Positions 35,997-43,122 of a stretch of 64,000 nucleotides of DNA are shown here, piece after piece. The stretch's first letter is position 1, and the number at the start of each line of letters is the position of its first letter. The notes below the pieces were generated by a model, which saw only the letters and a list, made by a program, of their open reading frames with translations, was not told where the DNA came from and did not search any database. The stretch comes from Bog-950 sp046329495 (lineage in GTDB: Bacteria > Bacteroidota > Bacteroidia > Chitinophagales > LD1), in NCBI GenBank assembly GCA_046329495.1, contig JAXLUO010000018.1:17850-81849 (forward strand). Direction: 5' to 3'. Made by a program: the position numbers and the translations under genes.

Positions 35997-36386
35997 TCAT
36001 TTATCATACTTCCAGAGCACTTTAAATGCCGGTTGATCGTATCCGCTATATATTTTCATTTCCACCTGCTCTCCCTGCTTTAGCAAGTCTAAAATAGGCT
36101 TATCCTCTGTCAGGTATTTTAACTTCTTCTCCTCATAATAGCTAACCTCGCTCGTATAAGTAAGTAGCGGATCCGACAGGCATACATTCTTTTTATCCAG
36201 TACTTTTAAATTATACTCAGTGCTACTCGTAGACAAAGTAATATAACGGATGTTATTGCGCGATTTTATACACTTGGTTTGTCCATTCCACACAATACGG
36301 TTAGGTAGAGCGCAGGCACTGAATGCCATTATAAATAATGACAAACACCAAACCAGTTCTGTTCTAAAGGGTTTAGTTCGATTCAT
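35997..36386 (-). CDS. Putative lipoprotein of unknown function
   Basis: A 129-residue protein with a hydrophobic N terminus ending in FSAC (lipobox-like, cysteine near residue 25), followed by a charged domain with several short beta-like stretches. I do not recognise a family. It stands alone on the minus strand, 275 bases from its neighbour, in a stretch of small orphan genes. Confidence 0.6.
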   Translation of the reverse strand: MNRTKPFRTELVWCLSLFIMAFSACALPNRIVWNGQTKCIKSRNNIRYITLSTSSTEYNLKVLDKKNVCLSDPLLTYTSEVSYYEEKKLKYLTEDKPILDLLKQGEQVEMKIYSGYDQPAFKVLWKYDK

Positions 36387-36647
36387 CTACTATCTCCCCC
36401 CAATACCGTGTAAGCCCCCCGTTTTTAAGATAGGGTTGGATTAGACTATTGCTGTTTAATAATGATCGAAGTTAAATAATTTATATCAGAGCTATTATTA
36501 CTAGAACCGCTGTTGCATGTGGTAAACTCCTGCGAGCCTGAGCGGGGCGGAGTTTGGGTAACTAAGGAAATAAGGTAAGCACTGTTATGGAACTAAATCG
36601 GTAGCAGCTAAAATTTTAAAACGGGAAGACTGGAAGACACCTATTAT

Positions 36648-36926
36648 TTACCGGTAAATAAATAGCATTACTAAACCGATTAGGAAAATACCAAAGCAAA
36701 TCACGTAACCCATATAGACTTTCTTCGCATACCTTATTTGTGCTACTTTAATAGTGTCACTTTCTGACGCCAATGCCTGATTAAATTTCGCCAAGGATGG
36801 CCTTCCTCCAACTTTAACCAATCCATTAAAATAAAGTTTACCGTACAGAAAACCAGCATAAACAGACAGACAGCCACACAGCACTGCAAGCAGAACAAGC
36901 CCAAACTCAAAACTGTTAAATTTCAT
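36648..36926 (-). CDS. Small membrane protein of unknown function
   Basis: A 92-residue protein with an N-terminal hydrophobic segment (FGLVLLAVLCGCLSVYAGFLYG) and a C-terminal one (YMGYVICFGIFLIGLVMLFIY), with a charged loop between. No family recognised. It lies just outside the promoter end of the non-coding element at 37021 and may be an insertion relative to the second copy of that element. Confidence 0.55.
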   Translation of the reverse strand: MKFNSFEFGLVLLAVLCGCLSVYAGFLYGKLYFNGLVKVGGRPSLAKFNQALASESDTIKVAQIRYAKKVYMGYVICFGIFLIGLVMLFIYR

Positions 36927-37050
36927 CTCTTCTTAAAATCAACTCAGTAAAGATATTTTAAATCTCATGAACAAGAATATTGCTGCCGTCTGCGTGGGTA
37001 GAAGAAAGAGTATACCAGCAAACCATTTTGTTAATTTTAAGTACTACTAT

Positions 37051-37081
37051 TTGAAACTTTAAACCATTTAACCTATCTTTA
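37051..37081 (+). promoter_or_regulatory. Strong promoter of RNA element L
   Basis: TTG at 37051-37053 and TATCTTTA at 37074-37081 are separated by exactly 20 bases. The same pair with the same spacing occurs in the other copy (55965-55935, minus strand), although the spacer has diverged. Its spacing and elements match vegetative promoters of this phylum. Confidence 0.7.
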
Positions 37082-37089
37082 CAGAGCAA

Positions 37090-37106
37090 TAAGTTCTTTG
37101 ACAACC
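37090..37106 (+). promoter_or_regulatory. boxA-like antitermination motif
   Basis: TAAGTTCTTTGACAACC resembles the NusB/NusE-binding boxA of rRNA leaders (TGCTCTTTAACA in E. coli). It lies about ten bases after the -7 element, where boxA sits in rRNA leaders, and is kept unchanged in the second copy while flanking bases differ. Confidence 0.5.
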
Positions 37107-37373
37107 TCAGTAAAACCTAAACCACCGGCAACCCACAACTGTCGCAAGGGTAAACTATACCTGCACACCGGGCACGAAATGTTATCTTAAGTCAAGCCAA
37201 TGCCGGACAAAAGATGACATCTCTGTAGACCTGCCTGCCACAAACACACAGGATAACTATGCCCTGCCGCCAAACACTTTAAAATTCCGGCAATTTGTGC
37301 ACGCAAAATCAACTGCACAAATGTGCACAAATGAAAACTTCTCTAATGCGTTCCATGTTGGAACTTGCCGAAA

Positions 37374-37826
37374 GTGTAAAGAAGTGTAAAGTTTAACCTG
37401 CATTTATCTTGAAATTCCTCTACATCCAGAACATCCTGGTTCTAAAAGTGTAAAGGAGTGTAAAGTTGCAATTGCCGTGAACAGTGAACCGAGAACTCTT
37501 TTAATTGTAAAGAAGTGTAAAGTTTGACCTGCATTTATCCTGAAAATCCTCTAGATCCTGAACATCCTGGTCCAAAAAGTGTAAAGAAGTGTAAAGTTCT
37601 ATAAACTGTATTCTTTTTCTGTCTCTGTGTTAAATCATCGATTTCGATCATTTAACACAACCTTTTTCAGGACGCTACACGGGCTGTTAATCCTGAAATC
37701 CTCTAATCCTACGAATCCTAGTTCAGACAAAATTGTAACGAAGTGTAAAGTTTAACCTGCATTTATCCTGAAAATCCTCTAGATCCTGAACATCCTGGTC
37801 CAAAAAGTGTAAAGGAGTGTAAAGTT
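37374..37826 (+). repeat. GTGTAAAG iteron modules
   Basis: Pairs of GTGTAAAG in the form GTGTAAAG(A/G)AGTGTAAAG (10-bp period) occur at about 37374, 37448, 37506, 37579, 37734 (first half degenerate) and 37807. They bracket three copies of a roughly 55-base segment reading CCTGCATTTATCCTGAAAAT...CATCCTGGTCCAAAA, giving three modules of about 93 bp with spacers of 38 and 135 bp. Copy R has two such pairs. The unequal spacers rule out a CRISPR array. Confidence 0.8.
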
Positions 37827-37969
37827 TAAACCAAAAAAATTCTTTGCGTCTTTGTGTAAACCGCTTTTTTAATCGATTTAACACAAAAATCGCTCATATG
37901 AATTTTTCTGTAACTTGTGCACAAGCTGAAAAGTGCACAAGCATGCACAAGTAGCTGTGGATAACCCCG

Positions 37970-38670
37970 GACTCTTCTGGCCTCCCATCAACGTTAAAAA
38001 TACACTGCAAAACAGCCAATTAAGCGCAACGCTGCATTTTCACCCCCTCTTTGCGAAGCAGAGAGGGGGCCGGGGGGTGAGTCGAGGGCAAACTGGCTAT
38101 CGAGAACACACCTACGGGGAACGAGGAACAATCCTGATTCAGCATTCTAAAATCAAAAATCCGTAATGATAGGCTTGATAGGCCTTTACGTGCAACCAAT
38201 CAATCCCTATCATTCCCAATCAAAAACTATCAAACCCTATCATAACTGTAAAACAGCAAGCCATCCATCTAAAGGTGTAACCTTTTTCAAAAAATAAAAC
38301 AACTCCGGCATCCTTGTATTTATCTGTGTATTATGTGCAATCGGTGGTTAACTGTATTTCAACCTTTAACTACCGCGCCAATCATAAAAATCTGTGTTTC
38401 TCTGCGTTCCATTAAAAGCGTGCCCCCTAATTCAATGTAACCTTTTCAAAAAAATAAAACAACTCCGGCATCCTTGTATTTATCTGTTTTAATCCGTGCA
38501 ATCTGTGGTCAATTGTATTTCAAGCATTAAATACCGCGCCAATCATAAAAACCTGCGTTCATCTGCGTTCCATTGTATTACCCACCCATTCTCTATATTG
38601 ACTTTTATCACCCCAAAAACCTGCCTCCATTCCCCCGCACTTTCCTATTTTAACCCCTGCAAACTATACC
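37970..38670. other. Non-coding, repeat-rich region before the AGPS gene
   Basis: No credible gene. It holds a C/G-rich hairpin at 38041-38079 (CCCCCTCT pairs with AGAGGGGG; outer CACCCCC with GGGGGTG), a cluster of TGATAGG and inverted CCTATCA motifs at 38167-38252 that can fold back on itself, and the 160-bp direct repeat at 38277-38574. An ORF through 37933-38166 crosses the hairpin and has no coding character. Confidence 0.6.
38277..38574. repeat. Two 138-bp direct repeats with GxxExxY-type end motif
   Basis: Copies at 38277-38413 and 38437-38574 have a 160-bp period. Both start GTAACCTTTT and contain AAAATAAAACAACTCCGGCA, a TATCTGTnnnAATC-like segment, CCGCGCCAATCATAAAAA and a closing CTGCGTTCCATT. 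The last part (reverse AATGGAACGCAGA...TTTTTATGATT) matches the ends of the GxxExxY unit at 57027-57659, so these may be decayed or empty units of the same repeat family. Confidence 0.75.
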
Positions 38671-40323
38671 ATGCAAGTAATAGACATACACCCCGATTGG
38701 TGGAAGTGGGGCACTGCCGAAAAACGCAAGGCCCTAACCGATTATCCGAATCTGAAAACACATCTGGAACAACGTTGGAACATCGGCTTAAACACCCGTC
38801 GCGATGAGCCCGCCAATTTTCCGGTACTAGCCAATGCCGATAACGCAAACAAACTGGAGATACTCTTTGGTCAGTTCAACTTTACAACAAAGGCCGATAC
38901 CCGCTTAATTAAAAGCCTGGGCAAAAGCTATAAGGACCTTTTGTTTTCTGTTACCCGCACGGCTGTGCGTGTGGTGGATGGTGTGGTCTATCCGCAGAAT
39001 CACGAGGAAATACAGCGTATTTTAGAGATTGCTTCGCGCGAAGGCGTGCTGGTAATGCCGTTCGGCGGTGGCAGCAACGTATGCGGCGATTTCGATTTAC
39101 CGGGTGCCGATGCCCGCCCCCGACTGGCTATGGACATGGCGAAGATGAATACCCTGCTACACCTCGATAAGGTAAACCACAAGGCCACCTTTCAGGCAGG
39201 TATTTATGGTCCGGCGCTGGAGCAAATGTTGAATGCACAGGGCTTTACCCTGGGTCATTTCCCGCAATCGTTTGAATATTCAACTCTCGGCGGTTGGGTG
39301 GTAACCCGCAGTGCAGGACAGGAAAGTTCCGGTTATGGTCGTATAGAAGATATTGCCATTGCAATAAAGGTGGCCACACCCACAGGCACCCTGCAAACCA
39401 GTAGTTACGAAGGCGACGCCGCCGGGGTGAACCTGAAAGGATTATACTTTGGCAGCGAAGGCATGTTTGGCGTAGTAACGGAAGTTACGGTGCGTATCCA
39501 TCCCCTGCCTAAAACAAAACAATGGGCTATTGCCTTATTCCCTAACTACCAAAGCGGGTTGAATGCGCTGCAAAGTTTAGTGCAGCAAAACATCTTCCCT
39601 ACCGTTGTGCGCTATAGCGATGAGCACGAAACATTCTTTCTATCGCTGCTTTCGCACGAAACACCGGGCTTTGTTACCAACATAAAAGCAGCAGTAAAAA
39701 GCGCGGTGCTTAAATGGAAGAAGCTGGAGCAAGGCTGCATTATGATGATACGTTTTGAAGATGATTGTGGTGAAGATTGTCCGAAGTTGGAAAAAGCAAA
39801 ACGCGCCTTTAGCGATAACGGTGCTATGCTGTTAGGCGATGCACTGGGCAAACGTTGGGAAACCAGCCGCTTTGGTTTGCCCTATTTGCGCGATGACATG
39901 ATGTTGCGCAATGTAGTGGTTGATACCATGGAAACCGTAGTACCCTGGAACAAAATTGACGAGTTGCGCAAAAAACTGCGCCTGGCTTTGGATACCTGCA
40001 CAGCCTTTCAAAATCAGCAGGGCATCCTGTTGGCGCATGTATCGCACGTATATACCAGTTGCGCCAGCATTTACTTTACCGTACTTACACCTATGCAAAC
40101 AGGTAACGAAATGAACCAATGGCGCGAGATAAAGAAAACCGTAACCGATACGATTGTGAACAATGGTGGAGCAGTATCGCATCACCATGGCGTTGGTAAG
40201 GACCACCAGCCCTGGTATCTGCAAACTACCGATGAAGTAACCAAGCGCATTTTGCAAAGTGTAAAACAGGCTGTTGACCCGGCCAATATTCTTAACCCCG
40301 GCAAGTTGTTCGATGAAGCGTGA
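38671..40323 (+). CDS. Alkyldihydroxyacetone-phosphate synthase-like FAD enzyme (AGPS family)
   Basis: A 550-residue flavoprotein of the VAO/PCMH fold. The FAD pyrophosphate loop is GGGSN at 132-136. The AGPS-specific block GHFPQSFEYSTLGGWVVTRSAGQ starts at 195, and the C-terminal triple-histidine motif SHHHGVGK is at 503-510, equal to the active-site histidines of eukaryotic AGPS. AGPS swaps the acyl group of acyl-DHAP for a fatty alcohol, the key step of ether-lipid synthesis. The gene overlaps the GlpD-like gene by 11 bases and a lipid-kinase gene follows, which fits a role in glycerolipid or ether-lipid metabolism. The exact substrate is not proven. Confidence 0.85.
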   Translation: MQVIDIHPDWWKWGTAEKRKALTDYPNLKTHLEQRWNIGLNTRRDEPANFPVLANADNANKLEILFGQFNFTTKADTRLIKSLGKSYKDLLFSVTRTAVRVVDGVVYPQNHEEIQRILEIASREGVLVMPFGGGSNVCGDFDLPGADARPRLAMDMAKMNTLLHLDKVNHKATFQAGIYGPALEQMLNAQGFTLGHFPQSFEYSTLGGWVVTRSAGQESSGYGRIEDIAIAIKVATPTGTLQTSSYEGDAAGVNLKGLYFGSEGMFGVVTEVTVRIHPLPKTKQWAIALFPNYQSGLNALQSLVQQNIFPTVVRYSDEHETFFLSLLSHETPGFVTNIKAAVKSAVLKWKKLEQGCIMMIRFEDDCGEDCPKLEKAKRAFSDNGAMLLGDALGKRWETSRFGLPYLRDDMMLRNVVVDTMETVVPWNKIDELRKKLRLALDTCTAFQNQQGILLAHVSHVYTSCASIYFTVLTPMQTGNEMNQWREIKKTVTDTIVNNGGAVSHHHGVGKDHQPWYLQTTDEVTKRILQSVKQAVDPANILNPGKLFDEA

Positions 40324-41872
40324 AGCACAAATACAGCGTGCACAAACCAAGCACTTTGATGTTGCCATCATCGGCGGCGGCATAACCGGCGCCGGCATTT
40401 TAATGAATGCCGTGCAGCAGGGTTTAAAAGCTGTGTTGATCGAAAAGAATGACTTTGCCTCGGGCACCAGCAGCCGCTCTTCTAAAATGATACACGGCGG
40501 GTTGCGTTATATGCAGTACATGCAGTTTGGCTTAATTAAAGAAGCCCTGCAGGAGCGCGGCCATCTGCTCAAAAAGTTTCCGCACCTGGTTAAGCCGGTT
40601 GGTTATGTGTTCCCGCATCATGGTTCTAAACTGGGTTTGTGGGTAAAGAACATAGGCTTGACTTTGTATGACACCATGGCTGCTGATGCGGAGTTCCCGA
40701 AACATGTGTTACTCAACAAAGCGCAAACGCTTAGCGAAATAAACGGCTACACTACCGATAAACTGGCCGGCTCTATTTTGTATTACGATTGCGGCACCAA
40801 CGATGCCCGCTTAACGGTAGATACCATTTCGGAATGCATACACTACGGTGCGGTAGCTATTAATTATGTAAAGGCGATAAAAGCAGAAGGCGATGATGCA
40901 ATCACCACGCTACAATGCAACGATGTGTTAAGCGGAAGCAGCTTTAGTATTCAAGCTAAAGTATACATCAACGCCACCGGTATATGGACCGATGAAACCC
41001 TGCAACAGGTTGCCGGTATACCAAGCCGGCGCATGATGCCAACTAAGGGCATACATGTAGTGGTGAGCACCGATAAGTTACCCGCTAACCGCGTGGCCAT
41101 TGTAAAAGTGCCCGGCGAAAAACGGTATATCTACAACCTGCCCTGGGAAAACAACCTGAGCATATTAGGTACTACCGATACTACCTACAACGGTCGCAAC
41201 GATGAGGTACTCACAACCGAAGCAGATGTGCAATACATTCTGGATGCCTTCAACCACTGCTTCCCGAATTTGAAACTTACCTATGCCGATGTAATAAGCG
41301 TTTATGCCGGTTTGCGTCCTCTATTAAACGACGAAGGAAAGGACAACAGCAGCCGCTCGCGCGAATACGAAACCTGGTGGAGCAAAACCAACTGGCTGAA
41401 TATTGCCGGTGGTAAACTCACGTCGTTTTTAAATATGGGTAAGCGTTGCCTGCAGGTGGTACATCAAAGGTTCCCCGGCATGCAGGCCGGTATTCCTGAA
41501 AAAGAAACGTGGCACGGCACAGGCAAATGGGCCAAAGAGTATGGCGAGTTTGGTTTATTGATTGAAGCCATTGAACACGAAAAACCTGAACATACACAAC
41601 GCATTAGTGCTGTGTATAACTACACCATAGCCGAACTGTTGTTTTTTATTCGCTACCAGTTTGCACAGCAGGTAGCAGATTTACTAACCCGCCGCACCAG
41701 TGTTACTTATGCTATGCGCAATTATGATGCTTTACTTGTAAAGCAAGTGGCGGAATTGATGGCCCGCGAATTGCAAAAAGACGCTGCCTGGATAGAGGCA
41801 GCCTGCAATAGCTACTATCAGCATTGGCAGGAGTATCATCCCGCTTTCCTTACATCAACCCCTAAATCATAA
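40313..41872 (+). CDS. FAD-dependent glycerol-3-phosphate dehydrogenase (GlpD-like)
   Basis: A 519-residue flavoprotein. It has the N-terminal Rossmann motif DVAIIGGGITGAGI, then EKNDFASGTSSRSSKMIHGGLRYMQ, typical of GlpD/GlpA, and later YAGLRPLL and NIAGGKLTSF. The start ATG at 40313 lies inside the end of the AGPS-like gene (11-base overlap); the longer frame adds 13 codons that are antisense-like. It would interconvert glycerol-3-phosphate and DHAP using quinone. Placed after an AGPS-like gene it could supply DHAP or act on alkyl-DHAP; the latter is speculation. Confidence 0.92.
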   Translation: MKREAQIQRAQTKHFDVAIIGGGITGAGILMNAVQQGLKAVLIEKNDFASGTSSRSSKMIHGGLRYMQYMQFGLIKEALQERGHLLKKFPHLVKPVGYVFPHHGSKLGLWVKNIGLTLYDTMAADAEFPKHVLLNKAQTLSEINGYTTDKLAGSILYYDCGTNDARLTVDTISECIHYGAVAINYVKAIKAEGDDAITTLQCNDVLSGSSFSIQAKVYINATGIWTDETLQQVAGIPSRRMMPTKGIHVVVSTDKLPANRVAIVKVPGEKRYIYNLPWENNLSILGTTDTTYNGRNDEVLTTEADVQYILDAFNHCFPNLKLTYADVISVYAGLRPLLNDEGKDNSSRSREYETWWSKTNWLNIAGGKLTSFLNMGKRCLQVVHQRFPGMQAGIPEKETWHGTGKWAKEYGEFGLLIEAIEHEKPEHTQRISAVYNYTIAELLFFIRYQFAQQVADLLTRRTSVTYAMRNYDALLVKQVAELMARELQKDAAWIEAACNSYYQHWQEYHPAFLTSTPKS

Positions 41873-41879
41873 TTGCCGC

Positions 41880-42791
41880 ATGAAAAAGATCGCCTTTATT
41901 ATCCATGGTCGCTTAAAAACACAAGGCCGTTTACAGCAGGAAGCATTAAGCACCTTTCAACCCGATTACCAGGTTTCGTTTTTATTAACGGAGCGTAGTG
42001 GTCATGCCACGGAACTTACCATGCGTGCGGTAGAACAGGGTTGCACGCACATTATCTGTTGTGGTGGCGATGGTAGTTTAAATGAATGCGCCAACGGCCT
42101 TATGCAATGCGGCGATAAAGCAGCCGATGTGCAGTTAGGTGTGTTACCTTACGGCACCGGTAACGACTTTATCAAAACGGTTCAATCACCAAAAACAATG
42201 GCTGCCTTAAAACAGGCTATCGAGAAGGGTGGTAAAAAGCTGATCGACTTAGGCCATGCCTGGTATACGGGAACAGATGGTCAACCGGTTAACCGCTACT
42301 TTATTAATATAACCGACATCGGTATGGGCGGTGTGGTAGCTGAAAAGTTGAGCCGTAGCAGTAAGATGTTCGGCTCTACCGTTACTTACCAATACTCTAT
42401 TATCTCCACCTTCTTTACTTACCAAAAGCAACCCATTAAGGTGCAGGCAGATAGTTTTAAGTACGAAGGCCGTGTGATGAACTTTGTAATTGCCAACGGT
42501 ATCTGGTTCGGTAGTGGCTTAGGTGTTTCGCCCGATTCGGATGTGTGCGATGGCTTGCTGAACGTAATTGCCCTGGGCGATGTGGGCACAGCCGACTACT
42601 TTAAAAACCTGAGCAAAGTAAAGAAGGCCGAAAAAGTAATGCACCCCGAAGTGAAATATATGACAGCCCGCGAAGTAAATGTTGAATCATCATTAGGTCC
42701 CATTAGCATTGATATGGATGGGGAGTTTGTGGGCTACTCGCCCTTAAAGGTTAAAGCAGTACACAAAGCGCTTTGGTTTATTACGGGTTAA
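41880..42791 (+). CDS. Diacylglycerol/lipid kinase family protein (YegS/DgkB-like)
   Basis: A 303-residue DAGK catalytic-domain protein. CCGGDGSLNECANGLM is the ATP-binding loop (GGDGTxxEVxNG in the family) and GVLPYGTGNDFIKTV the second conserved motif. DMGGVVAEKLSRSSK and DGLLNVIALGDV lie in the C-terminal lobe. Members phosphorylate diacylglycerol, sphingoid bases or other neutral lipids. It starts eight bases after the GlpD-like gene, and the three genes form one operon. With a serine-palmitoyltransferase-type gene 330 bases further on, a lipid-base substrate is also possible. Confidence 0.92.
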   Translation: MKKIAFIIHGRLKTQGRLQQEALSTFQPDYQVSFLLTERSGHATELTMRAVEQGCTHIICCGGDGSLNECANGLMQCGDKAADVQLGVLPYGTGNDFIKTVQSPKTMAALKQAIEKGGKKLIDLGHAWYTGTDGQPVNRYFINITDIGMGGVVAEKLSRSSKMFGSTVTYQYSIISTFFTYQKQPIKVQADSFKYEGRVMNFVIANGIWFGSGLGVSPDSDVCDGLLNVIALGDVGTADYFKNLSKVKKAEKVMHPEVKYMTAREVNVESSLGPISIDMDGEFVGYSPLKVKAVHKALWFITG

Positions 42792-43122
42792 AAGCGCATT
42801 TTACACATAAGTATTATTTGCTATTCAACTTGCAATTGGGCATATTTTACCACATAGCGAAAGTTCGCAGTTGTTAAATATGCTATGTTTTAAAGGCCGG
42901 TGTGGAGAAAAAAGAAGGCATAACATTTGTTGCATTTTCAGCAAAAAACACGCAAAAACAAATGCTTTTGACGTCATTTTATGCTCAATTCCATTTGTGC
43001 TCATTCATATATGCAAAGTGTTTTCCACGCATATTAAAGCGCCTAAAAACGAATTTTTCGCAAAAAGGCACATCTTTGTATTCATCCATAAAACGAAGCG
43101 ATTATTCACGAAAAGGTTTTGA
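42792..43122 (+). other. 331-bp leader region upstream of the SPT gene
   Basis: AT-rich, with no credible gene; the two frames open here are overlapping and lysine/phenylalanine-rich. CATCTTTG at 43071-43078 is one base off TAnnTTTG and would give a leader of about 45 bases to the ATG at 43123. No clear terminator for the upstream operon is seen. Confidence 0.45.

Larger units (their letters stand above)
37021..37969 (+). ncRNA. Putative long structured RNA element, copy L
   Basis: There is no coding frame over 0.95 kb, yet the sequence is shared in inverted orientation with 55382-55998. Shared blocks, in order, are: a promoter (TTG-N20-TATCTTTA), a boxA-like AAGTTCTTTGACAAC, ACCACCGGCAACC, a two-stem pseudoknot (37125-37220), a 10-bp hairpin ATTTGTGCAC/GTGCACAAAT (37293-37332), tandem GTGTAAAG modules, TTAACACAAAAA(A)TC, and a closing set of TTGTGCACAAGC/GCATGCACAAG inverted repeats ending in TGTGGATAACCCC. 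Conservation of promoter, boxA and stems in both copies suggests a transcribed, antiterminated RNA. I know no named RNA family that matches. It could instead be a non-autonomous mobile repeat. Confidence 0.6.

Noticed and set aside
37125..37240. Cobalamin riboswitch
   Set aside because: CACAACTGTCG and GTAGACCTGCC recall parts of the B12 box, but the conserved core order is not present, the resemblance is lost in copy R, and no gene follows.
37374..37826. CRISPR array
   Set aside because: The repeated pieces differ in length, spacing is irregular (38 and 135 bp between modules), the segment between repeat pairs is itself repeated, and no cas gene is near.
37021..37969. Chromosomal replication origin
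   Set aside because: Only one clear DnaA box is found per copy, there are two copies, and no dnaA or dnaN gene is near; it is kept only as a low-interest note.
37933..38166. 77-codon open frame in the non-coding region
   Set aside because: It runs across the GTGCACAAG repeats, the DnaA-like box and the G/C-rich hairpin and has no coding character.
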